A DNA stretch of 64,000 bases from Candidatus Krumholzibacteriota bacterium (GTDB lineage Bacteria; Krumholzibacteriota; Krumholzibacteriia; Krumholzibacteriales; Krumholzibacteriaceae): contig JAFGBF010000014.1 in assembly GCA_016933255.1 (NCBI GenBank), forward strand, positions 1 through 64,000, written 5' to 3'. Under the pieces are notes generated by a model. That model made no database searches, had not been told where the DNA came from, and saw only the letters and a program-made list of their open reading frames with translations. Positions 35,449 to 45,409 of this stretch are shown here, piece by piece. Numbering within the stretch: position 1 is the stretch's first letter; every line of letters begins with the position of its first letter. A program made the translations under genes and the position numbers.

Positions 35449-38253
35449 CTAAAAATTAAAACCAATAAAGAAATCAAAGCTCGTATCACGGTCGACCGTC
35501 TTAAAATCTGTTTTTCTTACAAAATTCACCCTTATTACAGGGAGATACCCCAGGTTCATCTCGACTCCGGTTCCGATACTTCCTATCCATCCAGTGTCAT
35601 ATATGAATCCAGCGACCTTGCCGGCATCTACAAAGACCGAACCTCTGAAGATCGGGAATTCTATATGTCCGAATGGAAATCTCACGATAAGGTCGTCTAT
35701 AAGGGGAAATCTGAATTCACTGTTGACCAGAAAGACAGTCCTTCCGGCAAACTGCCTGAAATCATACCCTCTGAGGTCCCATGCCCCCCCCAGATAAAAA
35801 AGCTGGATATCGCTGCCCCATGCTCTTCTGACCACAGCTCTTTGCGCGAAAACGAACCTTGGACCGAAATTAATATAGTTCCTCAGGTCAAAATGAAGCG
35901 TTGTGCTTTCGTATCTTGATCCGTTTATATCAAACGATCTGCCTAATGCCAGATTCATACGGTGCCCGTCAAGAGGTCCGCCGACCGTCCAGACGATATT
36001 ATCGGAAGTGAATGATAAGAAATTTGAAGCCAGAGCGGTCTTTCCCACCTCTGTTCCCAGATATGTTATGTCATCGTCTCTTTCCATATATTTGAAAATC
36101 GTCTGAAAATCGATTCTCCTGAATTTGGAGATCGGATAACTCAGCCCGCCCATAACTCCGTAACGTCTTTCAAATCTGATCAATCCATGCACTGAACCGA
36201 TATAGCTTGCAAGGTGAAACGCGCCGAAAGCATAGTTGAGTCTCGCTTTTGTGTTGATATACGTAAATCCAAGATTCGCATTTTCCCAGAAATTGGAAAA
36301 ATCGTCTGACGCGCTTCCAAAAAGAAATACAAGCTGGTGATCATTCATGATGTCTGTCAGAAAAACCTGCGCGCCGTTTCCCATATACCCGTAATCGGGG
36401 TCGACAGCAAAAGCGGCCGCAATAAGATCAAGCCCAAATCGCAGGTTATAATCCTTTTTCAAATATACCGACGAAGAATCATCCTGGTTAGGCTTCCAGG
36501 CGAAAGCTTCTATCTCAACGCCTCCTTCCTCTTTCACCGGAGCGTTCTGCAGAAGATCCTTTCTGTAAATATGGTATGCGCCCCGGCTGTAGACAGAGAT
36601 GAGAAAAGAATCTCCATCAGATTCCGGAACAGGCTCAAAGGCGCCGCCGAGAAGGTTTGTTTGCTGGAAAAGGAAGCCGTCCTTTAAAAGATATATGTCA
36701 AAGGCGCCCTTTCTGTCTGAAGAGAAAAGGATGCCGCTCCCATCAATAAGGTATCTTGGGTCTATATCTTTATGTTTTCCGCTTGTCATCCTGAAGATCC
36801 GCCGCGTATTGATGTCTATTGAAAATATGGCTTTATTATTCCCCGGCTCATCGCATCTCCTGTCCGAGCTAAAAACGATATTATTCCCTTCCGGATGCCA
36901 GTCAGGGCTGAGATCCTCATAATAATCATCGGTAAGCCTGGTAACTGAACTGTCTGAAAGGGCTATCAGATAAATATCAGTCTTTCCATATTTGTCTATC
37001 GCGGAAAACGCGACCGACTTTCCATCAGGAGAGATCGAAGGAGAATTGATCATCCGGACCTCGTCATAGCTGAATTCCCCCTTGATCTTTTTCTCATTCA
37101 CATCGTACAGATATACGACATCTCTTTCCCCAGCTTTGGAGACAAAGGCGAGAGTGTCGTTTCTTGAGGATATTCCGCTTCTTATAAGCGGTATCGATTC
37201 AAATCTGCTTGAACGCCCTCCCTCTATAACGGTCTTTTTCTCCTGTCTGCCGTCCTTTTTCACGACAAGTTCAAAGAGATCGATGCTGCCGTATCCGAAT
37301 CCGATACAGAAGGTCCTGCTCCCTGAATCATCTCCGCGGATCGAAGCAGGATGATTCTCAAAAGACCGCTTATCCGGGGAGAGCCTTTCAAGGACCTCTT
37401 CGGCCCTTCTTCTGTTCATTACCGATGGATAATATCGTTTTCTGCAGTATTCGCGGAAGTCCCTGTCAAGCTGATCGATGTCCATTCCGATAGTCTTTTC
37501 GAGGATATAGGTAAACTTGTCCGACCTCCACCAGTTTTCATGGATCATCCTGATGGCATCATCCCCGAATCTTGTTGAAATATAATGAAGAACGGATTCT
37601 CCGTGTTTGTACATCATGTATGTACCGGAGATTCTCCAGAGATCGCGCAAGTGATACAGTCTCTCTGAAGTGACGGCATCGCGCATGAACATGCCGGCCT
37701 CGGTATCGATCCTGCGATGAGCAAGAAACTCTGCAAGCCCTTCAGTAAACCACAGCGGCGGGTGCATATATGTGTACCTGCGATGTTCCTTCATTACGAC
37801 GCGAAGCTTTTCGAGCATGAAGACATGCACCATCTCATGACGGAAAACTCCCTTGAGACTGCTGTATGACCCCATAAAAGGAAGGGCGACTCTTCCTTTT
37901 ATAAACTCTGTAAAACCTCCCGTACCTTCCGATATCATATAGGGAAGGATATTTGTCTCCCCGAAATCATGATGAGTGCCGAAGAGGACAACCGGTATCT
38001 TTCTTTCTATATCAACCTTGAAAAACTCGGAGTACTCGTCATAAACGTCTTCTGCGATATCAGCGATAAATTCGGCGATCACCAGTTCATCGGGGTAATA
38101 ATAGATCTCTGTGTGCTGAGTCTCTATTATCCGCCAGTCTTTCGGGTAATATTGGATCTTGTTTTTACCGAATGGATACTGGGAATATGCCTGTGAAGCG
38201 ATGAATACCGTAAGGATCAACACTGTCAATGCTGATGCGGTAACCCTGCGCAT
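35449..38253 (-). CDS. Exported zinc-metallopeptidase / TolB-like propeller / outer-membrane beta-barrel fusion
   Basis: A 934-residue three-part protein. A clear Sec signal peptide (MRRVTASALTVLILTVFIASQA) is followed by a gluzincin-type peptidase domain with HEMVH at 139-143 and a downstream WFTEGLAEF glutamate (E171) as likely third zinc ligand, as in peptidase MA-like families. Residues about 300-590 hold PD40/TolB-type blades (SISPDGKSVAFS, PDWHPEGNNIVFSSDRR, ILFSSDRKGAFDIYLL). The last 300 residues look like an Omp85/surface-antigen beta-barrel (LGGAWDLRGYDFRQFAG, RGSVFVDAGKVAGF) and end in aromatic F, as outer-membrane proteins do. ATG 38253 has GGAGG upstream; GTG 38307 does not and would hide the signal peptide. 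Substrate unknown. Confidence 0.82.
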   Translation of the reverse strand: MRRVTASALTVLILTVFIASQAYSQYPFGKNKIQYYPKDWRIIETQHTEIYYYPDELVIAEFIADIAEDVYDEYSEFFKVDIERKIPVVLFGTHHDFGETNILPYMISEGTGGFTEFIKGRVALPFMGSYSSLKGVFRHEMVHVFMLEKLRVVMKEHRRYTYMHPPLWFTEGLAEFLAHRRIDTEAGMFMRDAVTSERLYHLRDLWRISGTYMMYKHGESVLHYISTRFGDDAIRMIHENWWRSDKFTYILEKTIGMDIDQLDRDFREYCRKRYYPSVMNRRRAEEVLERLSPDKRSFENHPASIRGDDSGSRTFCIGFGYGSIDLFELVVKKDGRQEKKTVIEGGRSSRFESIPLIRSGISSRNDTLAFVSKAGERDVVYLYDVNEKKIKGEFSYDEVRMINSPSISPDGKSVAFSAIDKYGKTDIYLIALSDSSVTRLTDDYYEDLSPDWHPEGNNIVFSSDRRCDEPGNNKAIFSIDINTRRIFRMTSGKHKDIDPRYLIDGSGILFSSDRKGAFDIYLLKDGFLFQQTNLLGGAFEPVPESDGDSFLISVYSRGAYHIYRKDLLQNAPVKEEGGVEIEAFAWKPNQDDSSSVYLKKDYNLRFGLDLIAAAFAVDPDYGYMGNGAQVFLTDIMNDHQLVFLFGSASDDFSNFWENANLGFTYINTKARLNYAFGAFHLASYIGSVHGLIRFERRYGVMGGLSYPISKFRRIDFQTIFKYMERDDDITYLGTEVGKTALASNFLSFTSDNIVWTVGGPLDGHRMNLALGRSFDINGSRYESTTLHFDLRNYINFGPRFVFAQRAVVRRAWGSDIQLFYLGGAWDLRGYDFRQFAGRTVFLVNSEFRFPLIDDLIVRFPFGHIEFPIFRGSVFVDAGKVAGFIYDTGWIGSIGTGVEMNLGYLPVIRVNFVRKTDFKTVDRDTSFDFFIGFNF

Positions 38254-38310
38254 CTGACCTCCGAGCAAGCTTAAAATCAATCCGCGGCAATTTACCGGTG
38301 ATATCACTAC

Positions 38311-39138
38311 TTATTGGTCATACGCTGAAATTGAGAATCGGCCTTCGAAAGTCGCTACAGCCGGTCCGGTCAGATAGCATTCTGAGGCTCCGTCCTCATT
38401 AAGAGTAAATTCGACCTGGAGCAGGCCGCCTCCTGAAGTCTCGCATCTTACGGGTGATGCCGTAAGCCCCATTTTTGAAGTGATCACGGAAACGGCTGCT
38501 GCCCCGGTACCGCATGCGAGGGTCTCCGATTCAACGCCTCGCTCGTATGTCCTGTAAACAAGCGAATGTTTATCGACTATCGACACAAGGTTGAAATTGG
38601 CCCCTTCAGGAGCTAACGCGGGGTCGTAGCGCACCGACCTAGCCAGGGCCAGGAACCTGTTCTCTTCCCAACTTTTAGTGTCATCGGTCAGCATTGCAGC
38701 GTGAGGTACTCCGCAAATCGCGAACCCGGTTTTTTCGGCGGAATCCTCCAGTTCAAGGTTCTCGATATATCCGTTTACTTCTCCGAGCCCGATCCTTATT
38801 TCCTTTTCAAGTATTTCCGCTTTTACCGTTCCAGCTCCAGTCGAAAAAGACATCTTTTTGCCGGTGATCCTGTTCATATATGCGAACATCGCAGCACATC
38901 GCGCACCATTGCCGCACATCTCAGCTTCACCGCCGTCTTTGTTGAAATACCGCATCCTGAAGTCGTTCTCTTCATCGTGGCGTATAAGAATGAGTCCGTC
39001 AGCACCTATCCCGGTATGATCCCGGCAGAGAGCTGAGATAAGCCGCGAGGAGGCTTTGAACCGGAGTTCAGGATCGTTTATCATGACAAAATCGTTGCCA
39101 GCGCCATGCATTTTTACAAAATGAAAAACATCGTTCAT
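38311..39138 (-). CDS. dapF: Diaminopimelate epimerase
   Basis: Converts LL- to meso-diaminopimelate for lysine and peptidoglycan. The two catalytic cysteines are C75 (EMCGNGARC) and C209 (LACGTGAAA). MHGAGNDFVMI is at the N-terminus and the protein is 275 residues, as expected. The ATG directly follows the stop of the lipoprotein gene (TAAATG) with AAAGG eight bases upstream, so translation is coupled. Confidence 0.97.
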   Translation of the reverse strand: MNDVFHFVKMHGAGNDFVMINDPELRFKASSRLISALCRDHTGIGADGLILIRHDEENDFRMRYFNKDGGEAEMCGNGARCAAMFAYMNRITGKKMSFSTGAGTVKAEILEKEIRIGLGEVNGYIENLELEDSAEKTGFAICGVPHAAMLTDDTKSWEENRFLALARSVRYDPALAPEGANFNLVSIVDKHSLVYRTYERGVESETLACGTGAAAVSVITSKMGLTASPVRCETSGGGLLQVEFTLNEDGASECYLTGPAVATFEGRFSISAYDQ

Positions 39139-40197
39139 TTATCTTGCCTTTGTTATTTCGACAGGAGGTAATATTTTGTCTTCCCCGGGACCAATCCTGA
39201 GGGTATCAGGGGGTGAATACCCGGGTTCTTCGAAAACCTTTGTAGAGTCATCCGGATCAGTGTACTCACCCGGAAGACTGTCTGCTTTAATGTCGAGAAA
39301 GGCAGTCCACAGATAACTTCCCGGCTTAATGCCCCGGATAATAAAATCTCCCAGCGAGTCTGTTTCAGCGAAAATAAAGGCTTCTTTTTCTTCCATGCGA
39401 TCCAATCTTATCGCAGGCAATCGGGAGATCCCTGTCAGATTCCTAAGTACGCCACTGAGAGTCCCCGGTTCGTCGGGATCAATGACGTTCATATCGGCGC
39501 CGGTTTTCATGGGAAATGAATCGGCGAGAATAATCGTGTCAGGATAAACGGCCGCAAACTCCTTTCCCTCAGAATAACGGCCGTCTGAATCTTTATCGAT
39601 GAACGACCACAACAGAAACCTTGAACTGTCAGTCGGAAGAGCTTTGAAACTGTAATTGCCGAATCTGTCTGCGAAGACGACTCGAGACTCTTTTTCCCTG
39701 AACAATTCTCCAATAGTGTCTCCGCGTACCTGAACAAGGAAGGCTACGCCATTCGAATCCGGCCGGTGTTTAAAAAAGATCTTTCCTGATATCACTCCGG
39801 AATCCAGCCTGTCCCGAGTAGAAAAATAATAAATATGATTTTCCCTGCTTACTACCAGATGATCGTCTTTAAATCCTGATTTGAGAAGGACACATATCGT
39901 GGTTTCAGGGAGTTCCTCCTTGAAACTTACAATCACATCCTTTCCCTTTACTTCTATCTTTCTGAAATCTATCGGGGGATAAGTCGTTATCCGGTTTTTA
40001 AAACTCGTTTCATCGACCTTTTCGGAAAAGGAAAAAGTAATATCTGCATCTCTGGCCACACCCTCAGATTCAGGGGCAGGCCTTATACCCTCGACAGAGG
40101 GAGGGATCGTGTCTTCCTCTCCGCCCGTCGGCGGTTTTACTACCGCGCACGCCGCAAAGAAAGCCAAAGCTGCGACAATAACCTGATAATTCTTCAA
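39139..40197 (-). CDS. Ig-like (Big_5/SbsA) domain lipoprotein
   Basis: Predicted lipoprotein of 352 residues. The signal segment ends at C17 in FFAACAVV, a loose lipobox, and is followed by PPTGGEEDTIPPSVEGIRPAP, a pattern typical of Bacteroidota-type lipoproteins with a SbsA-like Ig domain. The Ig domain covers about 33-125 (DADITFSFSEKVDE). The rest has beta-rich repeats with ISGKIFF and GTLSGVLRNL, resembling carboxypeptidase-regulatory-like strands. It starts with TTG behind AGGAAG, four bases after argF. Function unknown; probably a cell-surface structural protein. Confidence 0.75.
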   Translation of the reverse strand: MKNYQVIVAALAFFAACAVVKPPTGGEEDTIPPSVEGIRPAPESEGVARDADITFSFSEKVDETSFKNRITTYPPIDFRKIEVKGKDVIVSFKEELPETTICVLLKSGFKDDHLVVSRENHIYYFSTRDRLDSGVISGKIFFKHRPDSNGVAFLVQVRGDTIGELFREKESRVVFADRFGNYSFKALPTDSSRFLLWSFIDKDSDGRYSEGKEFAAVYPDTIILADSFPMKTGADMNVIDPDEPGTLSGVLRNLTGISRLPAIRLDRMEEKEAFIFAETDSLGDFIIRGIKPGSYLWTAFLDIKADSLPGEYTDPDDSTKVFEEPGYSPPDTLRIGPGEDKILPPVEITKAR

Positions 40198-40200
40198 GCT

Positions 40201-41136
40201 CTACAACTTCCTGTCAGTAGGTATCAAAAGAGCGATGATAGCTCTTTGAATGTGAAGGCGGTTTTCAGCCTCGTCATAGACCACGGAATTAGCGCTGTCA
40301 ATGACCGAATCGGTGACTTCTTCCCCCCTGTGGGCCGGCAGACAGTGCATAAATAAAGCGTCATTCTTGGCCAATTTCATCAGACGGTCATTTACCTGAT
40401 AACTCTTGAATTTATTGAGCCTCTCAGCTTTTTCGGCTTCCTGCCCCATACTTGTCCAAACATCAGCATAGATAACATCTGCACCCCTGGCAGCTTCAGA
40501 GGGGTCTTCGATCCATTCATAATCAGGATCGCCGTCTTTTTTTACTTCTTCCAGATAGCTGTCGTCTATTTTGTACCCGGATGGCGATGTAAGGACTAAC
40601 TTGAAGGGAAATCTTGCCGCGGCGTTCAGCCAGCTTCTGGAGACATTATTCCCGTCGCCGATAAACACTATCTTCAGCCCTTCAATGCTTCCGCGATGTT
40701 CGATTATTGTCAGTATATCGCCCATTATCTGGCACGGGTGCAATAAGTCTGTAAGCCCGTTAATGACGGGGATCTTCGAATTTTCGGCAAGTTCCTGGAC
40801 CATTTTCTGGTCAAATGTCCTGATCATTATCGCGTCTACATATCTTGAAAGGACCTCACCCACGTCTTTTGGAGCTTCCCGTGATCCGATCCCTATCTCC
40901 TTGTCGGTAAGATAGAGGCTTGATCCTCCAAGCTGCCGGATTGCGACCTCGAAACTGATCCTTGTCCGGAGGCTTGCCTTATGAAAGATACAGCCGAGGA
41001 CCCTCCCTGGGTGGGTAGGTTCAAGCTTGAACTCCCGTGCAAGGGGTTTCTGCTTACGGGATAACGAGAGGATCTCCTTAAGTTCTTCCGTTGAAAAATC
41101 TCTTATGCAAAGGAAATCTTTTTTACTTAGATTCAT
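40201..41136 (-). CDS. argF: Ornithine carbamoyltransferase
   Basis: Makes citrulline from ornithine and carbamoyl phosphate. The carbamoyl-phosphate motif is SLRTR (55-59), followed by HPCQIMGD, DVWTSMGQE (the SMG ornithine loop) and catalytic Cys in HCLPAHRGEEV. The SLRTR form, rather than STRTR, also occurs in bona fide ornithine enzymes such as that of Thermus. HCLPAHRG argues against the acetyl- or succinyl-ornithine enzymes. GGAGG is seven bases before the ATG. No other arginine gene is adjacent. Confidence 0.93.
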   Translation of the reverse strand: MNLSKKDFLCIRDFSTEELKEILSLSRKQKPLAREFKLEPTHPGRVLGCIFHKASLRTRISFEVAIRQLGGSSLYLTDKEIGIGSREAPKDVGEVLSRYVDAIMIRTFDQKMVQELAENSKIPVINGLTDLLHPCQIMGDILTIIEHRGSIEGLKIVFIGDGNNVSRSWLNAAARFPFKLVLTSPSGYKIDDSYLEEVKKDGDPDYEWIEDPSEAARGADVIYADVWTSMGQEAEKAERLNKFKSYQVNDRLMKLAKNDALFMHCLPAHRGEEVTDSVIDSANSVVYDEAENRLHIQRAIIALLIPTDRKL

Positions 41137-41147
41137 TCTCTTTCCTC

Positions 41148-42488
41148 CTATAGAATGTAGTTAGCGAGATCTTCATCATCAGCGATCTTTTCAAGTTTTG
41201 CCTTAACCATGCTGGCGGTTATCGTTATCTTGTCAATAGCGGGATCAGGCAGGTCGAACAGCAGGTCTTCAAGAAGGCTGCTGAGGATCGTGTGCAGCCT
41301 GCGCGCACCGATATTCTGCATCTTCTGATTTACCTTGAACGCCAGCGAAGCAATCTCCCTTATAGCCCCTTTTGTGAATCTTAACGAACAGCCATCAGTA
41401 TTTATTAAAGAAGTGTACTGTTTAATCAAAGCATTCTCAGGCTCAAGGAGTATTCTTTCAAAGTCATCAGCGCTTAGGGCGTTTAGCTCGACTCTGATCG
41501 GAAACCTTCCCTGCAGTTCCGGAATAAGATCGGATGGTTTCGACATATGGAACGCTCCGGCTGCCATAAACAGGATATGGTCTGTTTTAATCGTTCCGTG
41601 TTTTGTGTTGACTGTACTTCCCTCTACGATCGGCAGAATATCTCTTTGGACTCCTTCCCTTGATACGTCCGGACCGTGGCTGCTGCCTGTCCTCGCAATC
41701 TTGTCGATCTCATCGATAAAGACTATTCCGGTATCCTCAGCCGCCTTTATCGCTCTTGAAACAATCGTATCCATGTCGACCAGTTTTTCTTTTTCTTCCT
41801 GAGTGAGGATCTTTCTTGCCTCCGCAACAGTCACCCGTCTTCCTTTTTTACGTTTTGGGATGAGCTTGTCCATCCCGTCTGGAAATTTGACCCCCATCTC
41901 CTCAAATCCCGCTCCAGTGAATATCTCTATCATGGGATTTGATCTGTCCAGGATCTCGATCATTACTTCCCTCGCATCCAGGTCTCCATACTCCAGCTTT
42001 TTCCTGAGTTTGGCTTTTGTCCTTTCCCGTCTTTCCTCTGAACCGGGATCTTCTTTTAGTGAAGCGGAAGAGCCGGCAGGCAGAAGCAGTTCAAGTATCG
42101 CTTCCTCAGCATTATTTCTGGCCTTCTCTTCTACTTCCAGGAATATCCGGTCCTTCTCAAGGTTTATGCTTATCTCGACAAGATCTCTTATCATCGATTC
42201 GACATCTCTTCCGACATATCCGACCTCAGTGAACTTTGTAGCTTCCACCTTGATAAACGGTGCCTGGGAAAGTTTTGCAAGTCTTCTCGCTATCTCTGTC
42301 TTTCCTACTCCGGTAGGGCCGATCATTATAATATTGTTGGGAAGTATCTCTTCCCTTAAAGGCCCTTCAACCCTCTTTCTCCTCCATCTGTTTCTGAGAG
42401 CTATCGCGACAGACCTCTTGGCATCATCCTGTCCAATAATATACTTATCGAGTTCTTCTACTATCTCTCGAGGAGTGAATTCCCTCAT
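41148..42488 (-). CDS. hslU: ATP-dependent protease ATPase subunit HslU
   Basis: AAA+ unfoldase that feeds the HslV peptidase. It has Walker A GPTGVGKT at 57-64, the pore-loop GYVGRD, an I-domain insertion at about 110-235, Walker [12 protein letters not shown] and the C-terminal ANYIL-like tail that docks into HslV. 446 residues is normal. It follows hslV with an 11-base gap. Confidence 0.97.
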   Translation of the reverse strand: MREFTPREIVEELDKYIIGQDDAKRSVAIALRNRWRRKRVEGPLREEILPNNIIMIGPTGVGKTEIARRLAKLSQAPFIKVEATKFTEVGYVGRDVESMIRDLVEISINLEKDRIFLEVEEKARNNAEEAILELLLPAGSSASLKEDPGSEERRERTKAKLRKKLEYGDLDAREVMIEILDRSNPMIEIFTGAGFEEMGVKFPDGMDKLIPKRKKGRRVTVAEARKILTQEEKEKLVDMDTIVSRAIKAAEDTGIVFIDEIDKIARTGSSHGPDVSREGVQRDILPIVEGSTVNTKHGTIKTDHILFMAAGAFHMSKPSDLIPELQGRFPIRVELNALSADDFERILLEPENALIKQYTSLINTDGCSLRFTKGAIREIASLAFKVNQKMQNIGARRLHTILSSLLEDLLFDLPDPAIDKITITASMVKAKLEKIADDEDLANYIL

Positions 42489-42499
42489 GATTCCCTGCC

Positions 42500-43027
42500 T
42501 TACGCCGTTTCAACAGTTATGCTGTCATTCGTGTAAATACATATCTCAGACGCGATCTTGAGTGATTCTGCCACGATCGAGTCAGGAGTCATTTTAGAGT
42601 GCTTTAAAAGGGCTCTGGCGGCAGCCAGGGCATATGGACCGCCGGAACCTATCGCAAGGATACCATCATCTGGTTCGACCACGTCCCCTTTTCCGGATAT
42701 GATAAGTGAGTGTTCTGAATCTATGACAGCGAGGAGTGCCTCAAGGTTTCTGAGGATCTTGTCGCTTCTCCATTCTTTTGCCGTCTCTACGGCCGCTTTC
42801 ATCAGGTTGTTATTAAACTGTTCCAGTTTTCCTTCGAATTTTGAAAAGAGAGTCATAGCATCGGCAGTGCTTCCCGCGAACCCCGCAAGGACATGGCCAT
42901 CTCCTATACGCCTGATCTTTTTCGCTCCATGCTTCACCACTGTCGTACCAAAAGTGACCTGTCCGTCCCCTCCCAAAGCTGCTTTCTTTCCTTTTCTGAG
43001 GCCCAGTATCGTAGTTCCTTTAAACAT
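42500..43027 (-). CDS. hslV: ATP-dependent protease peptidase subunit HslV
   Basis: Proteasome-like threonine peptidase. The chain starts [13 protein letters not shown]: removal of a four-residue propeptide would expose catalytic T5. GGDGQVTFG and [14 protein letters not shown] are family marks. 175 residues. GGAGG is five bases before the ATG. First gene of hslV-hslU-argF. Confidence 0.97.
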   Translation of the reverse strand: MFKGTTILGLRKGKKAALGGDGQVTFGTTVVKHGAKKIRRIGDGHVLAGFAGSTADAMTLFSKFEGKLEQFNNNLMKAAVETAKEWRSDKILRNLEALLAVIDSEHSLIISGKGDVVEPDDGILAIGSGGPYALAAARALLKHSKMTPDSIVAESLKIASEICIYTNDSITVETA

Positions 43028-43065
43028 CTTCTCCTCCAGAGAAATACTTCATGAATAACTATATC

Positions 43066-43084
43066 TAATTGATTTGTTCAATTA
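43066..43084. promoter_or_regulatory. AT-rich inverted repeat upstream of hslV
   Basis: Perfect 7-bp inverted repeat TAATTGA-n5-TCAATTA, about 40 bases before hslV, next to a -10-like TATAGT on the minus strand. It could be an operator or part of an AT-rich promoter; it is not a CIRCE element. Confidence 0.3.
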
Positions 43085-43143
43085 ATTCAATCTTTTTCAA
43101 AGCGGCTTTGGAGCCCACAAAAGTCTTACGCCCCGCCTTTTTG

Positions 43144-44067
43144 TCATGCTCTCGGGTGTGCCTGATCATAGATCTCGCGGAGCCTTTCAGTCGTTACGTG
43201 CGTGTATATCTGGGTCGTGGTAAGGCTGACATGCCCCAGAAGGTCCTGTACGGCCCTCAGGTCAGCACCGGCATCGAGCAGATGCGTCGCGAATGTATGC
43301 CTGAGGACATGCGGGCTCATCTTTGAAAGTGTCTCGATCTGGGAAAGATACTTTTTTACGATTCGCTGAATCGTTCTTTTGCTGATCCTGCTTCCGCTCG
43401 GGCCGGCAATCAAGGGCATCTCTTTGTTGCCTCCGGGGTGAAGCTCACCATTCAATTCAATCGAGGGGATATTATATTCGCTTTGAAGGTATGTTTTAAG
43501 TGCTTTCGCCGCCTCCCCTGCAAGGGGAAGAAGCCGTTCCTTGTTCCTTTTTCCAAGGACATGGATCGTTCCCTTTCCAAAATCACAATCACCTACATTA
43601 CACCCCGTGAGTTCCGAAAGCCGCATCCCCGTACCGTAAAGCAGTTCAAGGACTGTTCTGTCCCGAATCCCTTTCGTACAGGTCATGTCAGGTATATCCA
43701 TCATCTGTCTGATCATATCTTTTCCCGCGAATACCGGCAGATCCCTGCCTTTTTTAGGGTTCGACAGGCCAGTAACGGGGTTTTTTCCGATCTCTCCGGT
43801 TTTTGTGCAATAGGCAAAGAATGATCTCAAGGAAGCTATTTTTCTTGAGATGCTTCGGGGTGAATACCCCTTTCTCGAGAGGGAACCAAGAAATGAACGT
43901 ACGAAGAAAGTATCGACCGATCCTAGAACGGGAGTTTTTCCAGTCTGTATCCGTAGAAAATCAAAGAACTGGATGAGGTCCCCCTCGTAAGCCCTTAGCG
44001 TAGCTTCCGATACTCTCTGCTCCACACCAAGGTGCAGGATGTATTTTTTCAATATCTCCAGCATCAT
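43144..44067 (-). CDS. xerC: Tyrosine recombinase XerC-like
   Basis: Second Xer recombinase of the window (307 residues). Catalytic residues are R149 (GMRLSEL), H253, R256 (SPHVLRHTFATHLLDAG), H279 and Y288 (HVSLTTTQIYTH). The N-terminal core-binding domain spans about 1-95. It lies between trmFO and hslV; the topA-trmFO-xerC-hslVU order is widespread, and that supports the XerC name. Two adjacent ATGs (44067, 44064) are possible starts and neither has a good Shine-Dalgarno. Confidence 0.93.
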   Translation of the reverse strand: MMLEILKKYILHLGVEQRVSEATLRAYEGDLIQFFDFLRIQTGKTPVLGSVDTFFVRSFLGSLSRKGYSPRSISRKIASLRSFFAYCTKTGEIGKNPVTGLSNPKKGRDLPVFAGKDMIRQMMDIPDMTCTKGIRDRTVLELLYGTGMRLSELTGCNVGDCDFGKGTIHVLGKRNKERLLPLAGEAAKALKTYLQSEYNIPSIELNGELHPGGNKEMPLIAGPSGSRISKRTIQRIVKKYLSQIETLSKMSPHVLRHTFATHLLDAGADLRAVQDLLGHVSLTTTQIYTHVTTERLREIYDQAHPRA

Positions 44068-44116
44068 CAGCTGAATATATCACAGCAATAAAGGGACGCA
44101 CAAGGTATAAGAGGGA

Positions 44117-45409
44117 TTACGAGGACTCTAGAAAACGTTCAAGAGCAGCAACAGATCTCTCATATTTGAGCCTTTTTCTGTCTTTCCTCTTTCCGTCAAC
44201 GGCGGGAAGAATGCCAAAATTGGCGTTCATCGGCTGAAAAGGAGCTGAGTCATTGGAAAGGTGGCGTTGAAGACCCCCGAGAATCGTCTCTTCCGGGAAT
44301 ATCTCGTCTTCTTTTCCGGAGATCCTGTTAAACAGATTCCTCGCGGTAAGGAGACCATGTGCTATCGATTCCATATACCCCTCTACCCCCGTTATCTGTC
44401 CCGAGAAATAGATACCCTCTTTCATCCTGGACATCTGGACCGCATCAAGAAGCCGGGGCGAGTCAAGATAGGTGTTTCTGTGAATAGAGCCCCAGCGGAG
44501 TATTTCAGCCTTTTCAAGCCCCGGGATCAGTTTCATCAACTCCTTCTGTCCTTTTCTTGTCAGACGGCTCTGAAAACCTACAAGGCCTGCCATCGTTCCG
44601 TTTAAGGTCTCCTGCCTGAGCTGAAGGACTGCGAACGGTTCTTTTCCGGTTGCGGGGTCGATCAGGCCCTTAGGTTTGAGCGGACCGAATCTAAGTGTTT
44701 CATCTCCTCTTGACGCGAGGACTTCCACCGGAAGACAGGCATCAAAATACCTTTTTTCTTCAAAATCACGGCTGGCTGTGGAGGGAGATCCTTTTAAGAA
44801 TGCTACCAGCCTTTGATACTCTTCGCGGCTGAAAGGGATATTCCAGTAATCGTCAGCACCTTTTCCATATCTTGACCCTTTGAATACTTTCGTGTGATCT
44901 ATTGATTCTACGTTTACTGATATAGATATCGCGTCATAGAAAAACAGCGTTTCGGAAGAAAATTCGCTTATTATCGCTTCCGAAAGGCTTTTTGAAGTCA
45001 AAGGCCCTGTTGCGATTATTGCGGGTATGGAAAAATTCAGGTCTTTTTGCTCCCTGTTGACGATAACTATCCTTTTTTCATTATTTATTGCGTTTGTCAC
45101 TGCTGAAGCGAAAAGATCCCTGTCTACTGCCAGAGCATGTCCCGCCGGGACGCGGGTTTCTCTAGCCAAACCGAGAAGTCTGCAGCCGAGCATGCTGAGT
45201 TCTTTCTTCAGCAGTCCTGACGCGGTCTGAGGAGATTCAGACTTCAGGGAATTACTGCAGACAAGTTCCGCAAGAGAGGATGTCTTGTGAGCCGGTGTAT
45301 TCTCACCAGGTCTCATTTCCAGAAGCTGGACGTTTAATCCGCGGTCAGCTAGCTGCAGGGCCGCTTCGGAACCCGCAAGACCGCCCCCCACGACTGTCAC
45401 ATCGTACAT
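44117..45409 (-). CDS. trmFO: Methylenetetrahydrofolate-tRNA-(uracil-54) methyltransferase
   Basis: Folate- and FAD-dependent enzyme that makes ribothymidine 54 in tRNA. The FAD motif GGGLAG is at 8-13, and the two catalytic cysteines are C51 (VCSNSLKS) and C225 (DACLPVE). HRNTYLDSPRLL and GQITGVEGYMESIA follow. 430 residues. The ATG overlaps the topA stop (TGATG). The choice of TrmFO rather than TrmA fits non-gamma-proteobacterial lineages. Confidence 0.97.
   Translation of the reverse strand: MYDVTVVGGGLAGSEAALQLADRGLNVQLLEMRPGENTPAHKTSSLAELVCSNSLKSESPQTASGLLKKELSMLGCRLLGLARETRVPAGHALAVDRDLFASAVTNAINNEKRIVIVNREQKDLNFSIPAIIATGPLTSKSLSEAIISEFSSETLFFYDAISISVNVESIDHTKVFKGSRYGKGADDYWNIPFSREEYQRLVAFLKGSPSTASRDFEEKRYFDACLPVEVLASRGDETLRFGPLKPKGLIDPATGKEPFAVLQLRQETLNGTMAGLVGFQSRLTRKGQKELMKLIPGLEKAEILRWGSIHRNTYLDSPRLLDAVQMSRMKEGIYFSGQITGVEGYMESIAHGLLTARNLFNRISGKEDEIFPEETILGGLQRHLSNDSAPFQPMNANFGILPAVDGKRKDRKRLKYERSVAALERFLESS

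Noticed and set aside
40201-41136. Acetyl- or succinyl-ornithine carbamoyltransferase because of the SLRTR motif
   Set aside because: SLRTR also occurs in true ornithine enzymes, and the HCLPAHRG and SMG motifs are of the ornithine type.
41803-42561. 252-residue plus-strand open frame opposite hslU/hslV
   Set aside because: Antisense to two clear genes; Ser/Leu-rich composition is typical of a shadow frame.
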